From Vishniacozyma victoriae (lineage: Eukaryota; Basidiomycota; Tremellomycetes; Tremellales; Bulleribasidiaceae): a stretch of 64,000 bases of DNA. Position 1 is the first letter of the stretch. Every line of letters starts with the position of its first letter. Shown here piece after piece: positions 44,076 to 55,917 of this stretch. The position numbers and the translations under genes were made by a program. The stretch lies in the NCBI GenBank assembly GCA_017654735.1, contig JADPYG010000088.1:3968001-4032000 (forward strand), read 5' to 3'. Under the pieces are notes generated by a model, which saw only the letters and a program-made list of their open reading frames with translations, was not told where the DNA came from and ran no database searches.

Positions 44076-45668
44076 ATGTCCGGCCCTCAGCCTACTCCTG
44101 CCCCTGGCCCGCCTGCTCCTCCTCCTGGTCCGACTCCAGGTCCTATCCCATCATCGTCCAAACCGCCCCTCAAGCCATTGACAGGATTCCAATCCGCCTT
44201 AGAACATACCGGTATCCCCCGTTCCGTCTTGACATGGAAACCAAGATTACCATCTCGAAACTGGTCGATCTTTTTAACAATTAGTGGAACTTTGTTTTAT
44301 CTCTACTATGATGATCGGAAACAATGTCGAATCATCAAGGAGGATACGATCAAGAAAGTGGAATATATGGGCAAGCAAGTTCTTGAAGGTGGTAGTTTGG
44401 CGGATGTGAGGAAGATAAAAGTCTATGGAGCTAGGTGTCCTGAGGATGGGGATGATGATAGGGCTCTGAGGTATTTCAGAAAGTATATGAAGGTACGTCC
44501 CACCTGAGGGTGAGGAGGATGGAAGCTGACAAGATAGCCATACCTGGTAGCAGCAGGAATCGATTACGAGTACCCCCTAACACCCCCCATCATCCACGGA
44601 TCAGTCGCTAGAAGTACACATTCCACCATCCTCTCGAAACGACGTCAAGCCCTAGGACTAGAACCTAAGCCTCTATCAATGTCTTTCCCGGGACAAATGG
44701 ATCCATCATTAGATGCTCAGAGGGAATTGGAGGGAGGAACAGTATTAGTAGGCAGGGCTAGTTTCAAGGAGTACATGGAAGGATTGAAGAGAGGTTGGAT
44801 GGGCGGTGTCAACCCCTGGAGTCTGGAGGATGATGTCAAGAAGAAGATAGAGGGTGATGGGGTATTTGATGATCCCGCCACTGCCCAGTTGAGGGATGCC
44901 GCCGCTGCTGAGCGTGATTTGGCGTCGGCCGATCTCAACGAAACATCGCCCGTGACAACACCTGTACCCTCAAACCCAACCGGTCTAGGCTTCCTATCTC
45001 GACCCACCCCACCACCGTTCTCGCCCAACGCCCCCAACGGTTCCCAATCAACACCCGTAATCCCCGCACATCTCCATCTACCCCCCTCACCCCTCCCTGC
45101 CCAACCCCCAATCCTCTTCTTACCCTACACGAACCATATGGGATTCAAAGCCTTCCCATACTTCATCTACCAATTCTTCACAGAACGACACAGGGTCCGA
45201 GCAGGTTCCGAAGCCGCTCTAGCTCTTATTGAATCCAACACCCGTCCATTCAAGAGCCCAACTCGAGAAGATGAGGGTGTAACGACAGATCCAGAAACTG
45301 GGAAATTGACCAGACAAGGTGGCGATCTCGATTTCGACTTGGAAGGAGAATCATTCACTAGGAAATCATTCAAGAAATTCCCATCACAAATCGAAACGGC
45401 AAGAAAAGATTACTACGACGCTTTAAGGACAAGGGTCGAGTCGGTCTTGGATCTACAGGCTGGAAGGAGGCAAATGACGGATGCAGAATTATCGGGAAAG
45501 ACAAAAGTCGAGATGATTGACGAGATGAAGGATGAGAGGCTAAAGAAGGAAATGAGGTGGTATGGTGGAGAGGATGGGTACGAGATTGTGAAACCAGAAC
45601 AACCGGTTGTTTGGGATCCAAGATGGGATGGATGGTTGAGAGTCTTTACCAAGTCTGACGATTTTTGA
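44076..45668 (+). CDS. TIM54: Mitochondrial inner-membrane protein Tim54
   Basis: Component of the TIM22 carrier translocase of the mitochondrial inner membrane. Exons 44076-44492 and 44538-45668. Proline-rich N-terminus, then GFQSALEHTGIPRSVLTWKP and RLPSRNWSIFLTISGTLFYL, a single transmembrane segment. Y-x-D-x-R-Q-C-R and the KKVEYMGKQVLEGGSLADVR block follow. Then KPYLVAAGIDYEYPLTPPII, HGSVARSTHSTILSKRRQAL, PPILFLPYTNHMGFKAFPYF, PSQIETARKDYYDALRTRVE and the end WDPRWDGWLRVFTKSDDF. The GIP-SVLTWKP-LPSRNW and W-D-x-RWD-WLRVF blocks are Tim54 hallmarks. An Ala/Pro-rich insertion separates the two halves. Confidence 0.95.
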
Positions 45669-46063
45669 GCGGTAGCTGTATATCCGAGTGCGATCATTTA
45701 GCATATCATGCATCATCTCTCTTGCCATGGTTTCTCAAGTAATTGACTACACATGTAGTCGTCTGCTCATACTACGTCGAGGACAAGCACTTTTTGGAAT
45801 CCTGTGGCACAACAATATCAACTGGCATCTCGCCAGACCTGGACTGAGTTTAACGCGATAGATCTGTATCATGAGCTCGAGTCTTGCGGACAATCGAAGC
45901 AGAAGAACAAAGACACGGAGCAATGACATGCCTCCGCCGTCGAGACAATAGGAGTAGGATTTCGTGAACTATAGAATACGATGTCGCCTTCAAGACGAAT
46001 GATTGCGATTGGGAACGAACTACAAACACGTGAGAGGGTCATGAAGGAGTATGAAACATTGTC
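45669..46063. other. Convergent intergenic region
   Basis: 3' flanks of TIM54 (plus) and the EST1/SMG7-like gene (minus). Short ORFs only, nothing recognisable. Confidence 0.5.
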
Positions 46064-49000
46064 CTAGTACTGAATGGGAGGGTTAAACCCGGCTAGCAGG
46101 TATAGATGATCCATGAAACCCGTAGGCCACAATAGAGGGTTTCTGGTAAGAGGACGAGGGTTCTTTGGAAAAGGACGGGATTGGGATGGCTGAGATGCGG
46201 AACGAGACATACTCAAGTTCGAAAAGCCGAAATTGTCCTGCCCGACAAGCGAGGATCCACTATGGACTCTTGGTACTGGCGCATTCGGGCCGTTCTGTCC
46301 AGGTCGGGGTTGACTCGACTGGGATAAACTTCTGAGAATACCTTCTTCCGATTCGGCGCGAGAAAGAGTCCACATGGTAGCCGGGCCTCCAAACAGACCT
46401 TGAGCCGCGGGAACATGAGGTGGGAAGTCTCGTAAACTTGGAGGCGGGCCAGTAGATTGTCGGTTCTCGAATCCGAATCCAGGAGGCGGTCCAGGGCGTC
46501 GCACAGCGGCATGAATATGTGCATTGCTATAGGGCTGCATGCCGTGTCCAGAGGATGGTCCTGAAGGTTGCTTAGCAAGTGGGCGCTGAGAAGTCCCGGC
46601 GCTTCGATTGGTGAATCCAGGACCGGGACCAGCGTGCTTGACAACGAGCGGTTGGCTGAAACCAGGGGGTGGACCAATAGCACGGGCAGCTTGCGACTCG
46701 ATAGGCAGAGGAGGTTTAAGAGGAGCTGGTCCGGGTTTCTGCGAATGACGACCGATCTGTTCAACTAGATCCATCGCGGTGATAGCTCGTTGGGGCGCTG
46801 CTGCTTGTGCCGATGCAGGCGCTGCTGCGGGTTCGGGGACGGTTGCGGATGCGGATGCTTTCTGGGATTCTGGTCGAGTCTCGGCCAGTGCGGGAGCGAC
46901 TTGGGCCTCTGGGGCCGGTGCGGAAGCAGTCGCTGCTGTCAGTGCAGGTGCGGCTTTCGGTTGAGCGGAAGCGTTTGCCATTCTGAAAGTAAGCATACGC
47001 TGTTTGTGCCAGAGGAATGACTTACGGAGGAGAAGTATACACTATTTCCTCGTCGTCATCGTCCTGACTAATCTGGCGGATGTGGTTATTCGACGTGGCC
47101 TTTTCGCCTTGTGCTCCTCTTTCCTGGTTCCCAGGTTCGGAAGGAGGTTGAGCTTGGCTCGAAACTGAACTCTCCGATGGTTGGCGGTGCAGGTCCTGGA
47201 GATGTTCCAAAACTCCTGGCTCGACAAACTTGTGCTCGACCTGGCAAATCAGCGTCCGATAGATGAACAAGATGAGAAGGACTTACAGCCTGTTGAATAA
47301 TCAATATTGCGTCGATAGATAGATCGGATACTCGCATCAAGTGCTCCTCGCAAGAGTTCTTGGGCTCGAAACGCTTGGCGCGGGTTGAAGTCCTCGACAA
47401 AGGCATAAAGCCAATGAGTTCAATATCCTCTTCGAGCGATCCCATCAACGAAGGGAGGTTGTATATGGGGAACGTTTCGGCAATCTTGGTCATGAAAGCA
47501 GTGTACTTTGTCCATAAACCTGGCAGGTCGCCCATCTTGGACCTGTCCACATGCCGGCGGAGGTAAGGGACGTTGATCTTGAGCCATTTCGACAAGATGC
47601 GTAATGTGGGTAGCATTCGACGCACGACGGAAGAGAGCTGGAGGGCTAGACCTTCAGTATCGGCTTTGTCGTCCGGGCTATAGGTATCGCCTCGTTCGGT
47701 AGTGGTTGCATCGTCGATGTATTGGACGAATTCGGGGCTGGGAGCATCGTAATGTGCGAGTTCCCACATAGCTACCTCGCAGAACGTTCGAAAGAAGACA
47801 GTGATAGCGGCGAGAGCAGTCTCTTTGGCAAGCTGACGAGACTGATCTCGTCCGGCATTTCCACCTCTGCTCGAGGCGACTTGTCGAGCACGATAGTGCG
47901 ATGCGATCAGACATACTGTAAGCTTGACGAGGGTGTCGGCTGGAAAGAGCCTCTCGGCTAGAGCGTCGGGGAGATCATAGGCTGCACCACTGGCGAGACT
48001 AGCGGCTTCTTTCAAGCTGACAAGTCAGCTTTTTGGCTTCATGGTACCTCCACGAAGATATATGCTTACCGTTGCTGACAATTGATCATGTCGATGGCAT
48101 CCAGATACTGATAGAGGATATAGTCTGACTTGAGGCCTCGATCCGGTGTGCCCGACCATACCAATGTTCGCCTCTTGGCGTCCTTTTCGATGGTCTCGTC
48201 GATCTTCCTAAAGGGCCGTCGGACAGTATAGGCTCTGAGGAAGTAGTATGTTTCCTTGAGTGTGTGATTCTGGGAGTGATAAAGAATAGCGAGAGCGTTA
48301 TAAGCGTGACCTGGCCGATCAGTTGAATCATCTCGGCAACAGTGACTTGGACTCACCATGTTCAGGACCTAGGATTACAGCTGCTTGATAGTAGTCCTCC
48401 GCCGTGGGACCTCGAGCGACAGGGTCCGAGTTTGGATTTCGAGGGGCATCAACGGCATACTCGATGTCGTCTAATTGACAGGAATAACGTTCGAGATCGC
48501 CGAGGTAAATGATTGTCTCGTATACCATGAGCTGCGGGCCCTGTCGCTCAACGTCTGTAAAGTCGGCGGGTAAATCTCCATCCTGGCTAGCCTCGCGGCT
48601 GATCGAAATATCGATGGGTTCCAATGTGTCCCCGACGAAATCGTGGAGCTTGTAATATCGAACGAGACGATCGATCAAATTCTTGTAAAACGCGACATCA
48701 TCCTTGATGATAATTCGGTACTGACTCCAGGCGTTCCAGAGCCTTACTTCCAAACCCGGTAATTGCTCCGTATGATCTCTGTACCACACTTGCAAGTCGG
48801 CTTTGGCGCAGGCGGCCTCGGCAGTGGTCGACTTGAGGTATGCGTGGGTTGTATGAATCCATATTTCGTTAACGCATTGCGCAAGGGGCGAGGACGCAAA
48901 GTTGAAGACGATGGCGAGAAGATACTCTCGTGCCCTATCACGTCAGCCTGTTGATCTGTATTGGCGAACAAGCATTGGACTCACCGATCACGAACTTTCT

Positions 49001-49185
49001 TGATCTCGTCAGACCACGGTTCGTGTGGTTTCGCTGCAACAAGTCGATTCAACTCCTTGATCTCCTTGAAAGCTTTGCTGTACCGTTAGCATGCTGCATA
49101 CGCGGGAAGAATGAAAGACTTACGCATGCAAGACCGTAGCTTGATGATGCGCCTTGGCTCTCTGATGTTCCTCGTAGGTTGACAT
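46064..49185 (-). CDS. EST1/SMG5-7 family protein
   Basis: Family members act in nonsense-mediated decay (SMG5/6/7, Ebs1) or telomerase recruitment (Est1). Starts MSTYEEHQRAKAHHQATVLH. A 14-3-3-like N-domain of helices follows (EPWSDEIKKVRDRAREYLLA; WNAWSQYRIIIKDDVAFYKN; HDFVGDTLEPIDISISRE). The family signature is AAVILGPEHGHAYNALAILY then HSQNHTLKETYYFLRAYTVR and RPFRKIDETIEKDAKRR. The helical hairpin domain runs VRRMLPTLRILSKWLKINVP to MGSLEEDIELIGFMPLSRTS. The C-terminal third is disordered: acidic (DDDDEEIVYTSPP), Ala/Pro-rich, Pro/Gly-rich (GPPPGFSQPL repeated). A PIN domain, as in SMG6, is absent. Layout therefore fits SMG7/Ebs1 best. Introns are short. Confidence 0.85.
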
Positions 49186-49569
49186 TGTATACGATTTATT
49201 ATATACTCTCTCAAGTTTACGACGAACGATGATGTATCACCCTGCCTCGCCAAATCAATTTGGCTGGAGGATCAAACGTCCGGGGAAAGGGAAGAGTGTG
49301 AGGGTGATAGGGAGGGCGCTGAATGGGTTGGTCCTACATATATAGTACAACGATCCCAAGTAGGGTGTTTGGTAAAAGGAAAGGTGAAACAGAAATCAAC
49401 AATTAGAAACAAATCTGATGTCATTCATTTCCATCATGTCTCAACTCACGGACATCGTTGAGGCAATTATACATACAACTACAAACATACATACATGCCA
49501 AAAGAGCTACGTCAGATGATGGCAAGGATTCTATACGCAAATATCGCTCAATACACACCATGCAGGTGA
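49186..49569. other. Intergenic between two minus-strand genes
   Basis: Upstream region of the EST1/SMG7-like gene and 3' flank of the BSD gene. It includes a stretch rich in ACATAC/ACAAAC repeats (about 49465-49500). No gene is seen. Confidence 0.5.
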
Positions 49570-51298
49570 TTACTCCCAATCGGAATCATCGTCGTCGTCG
49601 TCGGTCTGTGCCGCCGATTTCTTCTGATCACTGACTAGGTCATAGCTCTCCTCGGAATCTCTTGGACTAGTTGACGATGTAGAGGTTGCGATCTTGGTAG
49701 GTACAGCGACGGTAGTTTGAGAGGGTATCTGTTCGGACGCGCTTGCCTTAGGAGTGGTAGCGTCAGTTGTAGAGGTCGGGACGGGCAGATCGGTAGTAGA
49801 CACCGCGGGGGCAGTAACGGCGGCACTGGGGGTCGTGTCTTGCTCGACTTCGTCGTCCCATGAGAAGTCTTCTTCTGTTCCTTGTTGCGAGGCTAGTATT
49901 TTAGCTAAGATACCGTTTGCGCCTCATTAAGCTGACCTTCTAGAACTGCTTTACGCTTCTCCTCCTCTGCCTCAATCATGTGCTTGTGGAAGAGGTATCG
50001 CTGCCAGAACTGATCGTCGGTCAGATGTTCCGGAACTGATCTTCAGCGGAGTCACGATGAATGGTGGTAAGAAATTTACCTAGAGCCATCCTGATCGCTC
50101 CGATGTTCCCTTCCTCCTGCTCCCTCTCGGTCTTCTTGGCAGTCTCCCATTGCTCTTGAACCCAGCGACGGTACTCTTCCCTCCTCTCCTTCATCTCCTC
50201 CTCGCTCTCTGGGTCGACCAGCAACAGATCCTTATCCTCCCTCAGCCTCCTCAATAGTGCATCTTTCCTCGAACCACCCAGACCGAGACCAGACACCTGC
50301 CTCTGTGAGACCTTTTCACCGGGAGCTTTGGTAGTAGGCGTCGAAGTCGAGAATGAATAGAAATCACTTCCATCCCAGCTCATCCCTGCCGACCTTCTCT
50401 CTTGTTCTTCGGGAGGTACGACCTTGACGGCGTCCCCCATCCATTTCTCTGCGTCTTTCACTAGCTGATCTCCTTTCTTCATATACTCCTCCGCTAGCTT
50501 TTCAGCCTGCTTCATCGACATTTGCAAGTTCTCCCTTGCCGCGTCCAAGTGGAGGTTCTGGGCGAGTTGATCTCGGAATTGAGCTGGGTTCGATAATGCT
50601 GGATTCGCTTGGGCGGATGCGATAGTAGATTGAATGGTGGATTGAAGGGTAGCTTGTAATTGCGTAGTGGAGGATGATAGGCGGGATAAGAAGTTGGATG
50701 TAGCTGCTGAAGCAGAATCGGCTGTACCCTGTGGATCTACCTCCTTGGCTTTACCTTTGCCTTTAATGTCCTGCTCTACTGCAGCTTGGCTCTTTTCCGT
50801 TGGTGTAGTGTCATCCTTGGCATCCCTCTCCTTTTGTACTATTTCAATATTGGTAGTCTTAAGGTGTTCGAGATCCGCCTGAGCCTGTGATACAGCTTTA
50901 TCAACATCTGCTTTCAGACTCCATAGCGCCGAGGTCGACTAATCGTAAGCTCTTCCCTCGAGCGTGCGGGTGGTCAAGCTTACCTGCTTCTTGACGCCTC
51001 CCCACCAGCTATTCAGAGTCCCCATGACCTGATGCACCTCCATTTCCAGATTGTTCTTCTCCAATCCACCCAGAGCTCTTTCCCTCGCCGTCTTCTCAGC
51101 AGTTGGGACCGCCTTGCCACCGTCTCCTTCGACCTCCTTTGAATTCCCAGCGTTATCTGGCGTGACGGTACTGCTCGAAGCGAAACTGGAAGCATCATTG
51201 TCTTGCTCCTTCGTATTCTTCGTATCCGCAGCGACGACCTTTGGCGATGCCGGAACGGATGATACGTTCATATTGCTCAACGCTGATACTTGCTCCAT
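49570..51298 (-). CDS. BSD-domain protein (Dos2-like)
   Basis: Function unclear; yeast Dos2 and other BSD proteins are linked loosely to transcription and ubiquitin pathways. The product starts MEQVSALSNMNVSSVPASPK. A Ser/Thr/Asp-rich region follows, then a helical Trp block (LNSWWGGVKKQ), a coiled-coil-like region (SLKADVDKAVSQAQADLEHL), and a repeated amphipathic helix (MKQAEKLAEEYMKKGDQLVK). An Arg/Glu-rich segment (MKERREEYRRWVQEQWETAK) precedes the BSD domain: LVPEHLTDDQFWQRYLFHKH then MIEAEEEKRKAVLE with the conserved FW. An acidic end (DDEVEQDTT) and a Ser/Thr-rich tail finish in DDDDDDSDWE, a C-terminal acidic-Trp motif seen in many BSD proteins. Exon joins at 50079 and near 49900 restore the BSD domain. 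Confidence 0.85.
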
Positions 51299-51931
51299 AT
51301 TGAATGATGGTAATGTAGTGAGTGGGTAGTGACGGTTATGGTTCAGTTGATTAGGAATGGAAATGCTAATACTTCCTGACTGATTAGGAATGAGCATTAG
51401 TCACTTGAATACTTCCGCTAATGAAAGTTAATCCGCGTCGACGCGTTGATGCGTGCCTGAATACTGATTAGCCGCAACTTCTGGATATATCTGAAATACG
51501 GGAAGGAAGGGTATTTCACTTCTATCTCTATACCAAGTACATACCTTATCACTCGCATACACTCGAGCCACTCCCAATAATTCAATCGATATCTGTAGTG
51601 ACTCATTGCGCTCCATAGCGAAATCACTCAACCCCGGACCTGAGTATCTTGGGACTAGATACACCGACCGGGCTTACCTCCTTTGGCTCCCCGACAAACC
51701 ACACAATAAGCTCATTGCTTCCCTAACAACTAGGTCCTTTGACAATTTTTGGACCTTGATCCCTATCTGAACTCAACTCCCCACTCTCGTCTCCGTGACA
51801 CGTCACCCGCCCCTGATCATCGTCCTCTCAACTTCGAGTACCGTAAGTGGTTCTTCACTCGTTATAGCTTCAGTCAAGCTTACTGTCAGATTGGTAGCTG
51901 AAATCAGTTTACAATTCTGATCGTTATCGAG
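51299..51931. promoter_or_regulatory. Divergent upstream region, BSD gene and CHK2-like kinase
   Basis: 633 bp between the two start codons. No ORF with features is present, and short ORFs on both strands look random. The proximal part on the right carries splice-like GTAAGT (51843) and AGCTTACTGTCAG, so a 5' UTR intron of the kinase gene is possible. Confidence 0.4.
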
Positions 51932-54525
51932 ATGGCGGGTGTCTACATTCCCGAGTCATTACCGACCGACTCGCAATACGCCTACGAAGCCACCCAGTTA
52001 TCCCAACCTCAATTCAGTCAAACCCAAAACACCCAGTACATCAGCTCCCAAGTCGAACCTCGTCGGAAATACTGTCAGTACTCTTCACAGTCCTCGAAAG
52101 GCTTCACTGACAATCAGGGGCAATCTTGATACCTATCAACCCACAACATCGTATTCTCAAGATACCATGGAATAAGCAGACGCTGCAGATGGGCAGAGGA
52201 CCCCAGGGACCTACGGGCAACGATGTAGTGATCCAAGAGAAGAGGGTCAGTAATCGACACTGTAAGCTCAGTCTGGGGTTACAGGGACAAGGATCATCGA
52301 TCGGAGATGGAGAGCCTGATGTCTGGATTGAGGATATGAAGAGTAGTAATGGAACGTTTGTAAGCTTGACTTTCCACAAGAACCGTGCGAGAGCTGACTC
52401 GTAGATCAATGGAGAGAAGCTCAAGACGAAACGACTCCTGCGGCACGGTGACGAGATATCATTAGGTCATGCTGGAACGCTAGAGAACCATGATGTGCGA
52501 TACATCTTCCGCTCGGTCGGTAGTAAAGGGACGCAGTACGGGAAGAGTGATGGCAAAATTGACAATGTTGGAGAAGTCTACGAGAAATACCAATTCTTGG
52601 ATATGTGAGTCCCTTGAAGCACCAATGATCGTTGCTGATGGTAGTCTGGGGACGGGGACATTTGCAGAAGTACGAAAAGCGGTCGATATCGAGACCGGTG
52701 ATCTGAGAGCTATCAAGGTAAGTGAAGGCGTAAGGGGAGGCTGACGAGTACAGCAAATTGTCAAACATCGATTTGCCAACAACCCCAAGACCCTCGAGCT
52801 ATTCCGCCGCGAAATAGATATCTGCCAATCATTACAACACGAGAATATCTGTCGCTTGATCCAGTCATTTGAGGATCCACAACATGTCTGCTTGGTGCTC
52901 GAATACGTGGATGGAGGAGATATGCTGGATTATATCATGAAGTACAACAATGTGAATGGAGGTGGCTTGCGTGAGTCATACGTGCTGTATGATACCATAT
53001 ACTGACTGTGTAGCGGAGGAGCACACTGCTGCATTGACGCTGCAGATCTGCAGAGCTATGGCGTACACAGTGAGTCCAGCTGGAGATTGCGCAGGGGTGA
53101 TCATAGCTGACGATCAGCATGCGAAGGGTATCACACATCGCGATCTCAAGCCAGAGGTGCGTCACCCTATCCTTGACACGACGGGCGAGACTGATCTTTC
53201 AGAACATCCTCTTGACGAAGGAAACGCCAGACTGCCCTGCCCAAATCAAGATTGCCGATTTTGGTCTTGCAAAAATGGGTGAGCTCACACTTTCAGCTCG
53301 GAGCAAGCTGCTGACGAATAGTCCACAACGCAACGATGCTTGTTTCGATGGTCGGTACACCTCAATATCTTGCTCCAGAGGTGGTCATGCAGAACAAGCA
53401 GAATCCTGGATACGAGAATGTCGTTGACTCTTGGTCGGTTGGGATCATCGTGTACAGGTACGTAGCCCGCAAGGCCTGGGCCGCTGACAGAGCTGATTGG
53501 CAGTATGTTGACGAAGGCACTACCTTTTGATGAAGATGAGACTTTACCTGTCGAAGTGAGCTATCAATTCCACGTCTTTCGACTCAAGCTCATTAAGCAG
53601 AAACGCATAAAGGCTAGATTCACCCAGCCTGCCGATACTGCCCTCCTACGCCAGCTGAAAGTATCTGACTTGTGTAAGTGTCCTGATTTATCTACCGATG
53701 AGGGACTGATACGCAGGTATCGACTTTATCGGTCGCCTACTCGCCAAAGACCCAACCGAACGAATGACCCTGACAGACGCGCTCGATCACGAATGGCTAG
53801 CTCTCCCTGCATCTCAGCATTCCGAAGGACCTCTCTACCAACTCGGTGGAGACTCCATGTACGGTATTGCGGACTTTGATAATGTCTCAGAAGGCTCGAT
53901 TTCCCGCCGCGCATCGAGCGAATGGTCAAGACCCATGACTGCGTCCGGAACCAACTTGATGAGTGGCATCGACTTGACGGATCTGAGGGGCGGATCGGTG
54001 GAATCAGATGATAGTTATTCTCAAAAGGTGGAGGATTTTCATCTGCACTCGAGTCCGAGGACGAAAGCTAGGAGTGCGAAATCGGTCCCTCATCCTCTTA
54101 GTCTCAGTACCGCTAATCCACCTTCTCCGCCAATAACGGATGAGAATCTGGAAGTCGGAGCTTCGGCTGTTGCGCCACATGTCGATGGCACTGGACAAGA
54201 GAATGGAAATGGGAATGGGAATGGTGTAGTCGAACGACCTCATGGAAACGGACTTCAAATTGAATCAGGAGCCGAAACCCCAAACACAGCCACCAAACGC
54301 AAAGCACTAGAACTCGACATATTCAATTCCGGTTCCCTATCACCTCCCCCACAAGAAGATATCGAGTTATCATCGCCCATCACTTCCATCAAACCCTCCA
54401 CTCCTCAAAGCGCCGAAGCTTCCCCACTCATCGACGCTAGAGCGACAAGGCGGACGACGAGGTCGACGGTCAAGCCCAATACTGGAACACCGGCTAGAGG
54501 TCGGAAATCCATGCGACTTACTTGA
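51932..54525 (+). CDS. CHK2/Rad53/Cds1-type checkpoint kinase
   Basis: DNA-damage and replication checkpoint Ser/Thr kinase. The N-terminus has an SQ/TQ cluster, seven sites in about 30 residues (TDSQYAYEATQLSQPQFSQT onward), the ATM/ATR target region. Next an FHA domain: LKIPWNKQTLQMGRGP; RVSNRHCKLSLGLQ; DVWIEDMKSSNGTFINGEKL; RLLRHGDEISLG. The kinase follows: ILGTGTFAEVRKAVDIE (Gly loop); LRAIKQIVKHRF (VAIK Lys); FRREIDICQSLQHENICRLI; LVLEYVDGGDMLDYI; GITHRDLKPENILLT; IKIADFGLAK; VGTPQYLAPEV; and KDPTERMTLTDALDHEWL. The C-tail is Ser/Pro/Asn-rich, ending RKSMRLT. One FHA makes it CHK2/Cds1-like rather than two-FHA Rad53. About 11 introns, several splitting kinase motifs (for example after KPE). 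Confidence 0.95.
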
Positions 54526-54879
54526 TACTTTTCATTTGTATCTTTAGGGAATTGTAGTCCTCGGAATGAGGGGTAGCTTAGTCATATATCCGTGCTGGGT
54601 ACAGCACAATGTGCTGAATATTGTGTATTTTAGGATCTGATCACGCCAGCATTGTAGGTAGCATGCATATAACATTATGTTGCTACTGGCCTGTGGTGAC
54701 CCGTGGTCGAAGTATGTCCATCGACCATTTGGAGTATCGGCTACGCAACCGCTGCGGGTGAGAGCGATGGCGCAGCTCCTGCCTGGCGGTATTGGGTGTC
54801 CTGATCTGGATGTGACTTCCTACGTTTTGTGAGCCGACTGGCCCTGGGCCATCGGGCCGGGCGTTATTGGATAAAGCCA
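54526..54879. other. Convergent intergenic region
   Basis: 3' flanks of the kinase gene and of MTQ2. Only a small minus-strand ORF without features is present. Confidence 0.5.
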
Positions 54880-55800
54880 TTATCGCTTCGTGATTCTGAT
54901 GACCGAAAGGTGTTCACGACCAGCACGGCGTTTCAGGGCTGTCTAGAGGAAGTTAGGGCATGATCTACACCAGAATCGGCACGACTTACCTCTGCGTCCA
55001 GCCCCAGAGACTTCATATACTCAATAATCTCAAGTGGCTTGTTCTGCTCCACCGCAACGAGGTAGAATCTTCCCCCCGGAGCTAGTATTTCCTGATCGTT
55101 AGCCTAAGTAGTTGAGGTTGAATGGGTACTTACCGGTATTTGGGGAAGAAGAAGATTCGTCAATCCCATTCCATCGCCTCCTCCGGCCCATGCTCCTCCT
55201 ATACCCTTTAGGTCCTGAGTCTGATCCAGTCTGACTTATCAGTACTACACTTGACAATGAGGACGCGACCTACTCCTCCTCGTCGGTAGGCACATATGGG
55301 GGATTGAACAGCAGGATGTCGACTTTCCCGTATACCCCCTTCAGACCCGTGAGGAGGTCGGATCGTACTAGATCGAGGTGTTTGTTATTCTGGGTTGCTG
55401 TTCGAGATGCTACGGCACATGCCGCTGGATTTACGTCGACTCCAATAGATACTGGGAGTCAGAGATGTTGTCAGTCACACGGGGACATACAGGAGGTTAT
55501 CGGTCCAAGAACGTCCTGGAGGAATACTGACACTACACCTGAGCCAACCCTGACATCAGTAATCACATTGAGAAGAGTGGTTATGGGACCTCACCCAATC
55601 TCAAGACATAAAGATGGCTTCATCTCCCTGATCAAATGTACATCATGTTCAAGCGCGTCTAGCAAGATGAAACTATCCTCTGTTCCTCAGCACAATAATC
55701 ACGGCAGGAAAGCCGTACCAGCAGGTTCATAAACATCATCGTAATCCTCCTCTGTCAAGTGAGAGATATCCGGAGTCGCAAATTCCAGAACGGCAGCCAT
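54880..55800 (-). CDS. MTQ2: Mtq2, eRF1 glutamine methyltransferase
   Basis: Methylates the GGQ glutamine of translation termination factor eRF1 (Sup45) with Trm112. Starts [20 protein letters not shown] and [20 protein letters not shown], the HemK/Mtq2 entry. The motif I region joins over an intron as [14 protein letters not shown]. Then [31 protein letters not shown]; catalytic NPPYVP in [55 protein letters not shown]; and after the last intron [20 protein letters not shown] with TAA at 54882-54880. Seven small exons. Divergent from the RPAP3-like gene, 117 bp apart. NPPY and length (about 225 aa) are diagnostic of the family. Confidence 0.93.
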
Positions 55801-55917
55801 TTGGAAAGTGACAAGGTGAAATGAGAGTTGATCCAAAGATTTCAATGCCGTCAACAACCGAGATATTTTGATCTTTTTGATTCTGAATTTGAACTTGGCA
55901 TTCCACTTGTAAGGCTG
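55801..55917. promoter_or_regulatory. Compact MTQ2/RPAP3-like divergent promoter
   Basis: Only 117 bp between start codons, the tightest divergent pair of the window. It contains an AT-rich stretch (about 55860-55890) that could serve both directions. Confidence 0.5.

Noticed and set aside
46779..47020. Ala/Cys-rich plus-strand ORFs opposite the EST1/SMG7-like gene
   Set aside because: Shadows of the Ala/Pro-rich coding sequence on the minus strand.
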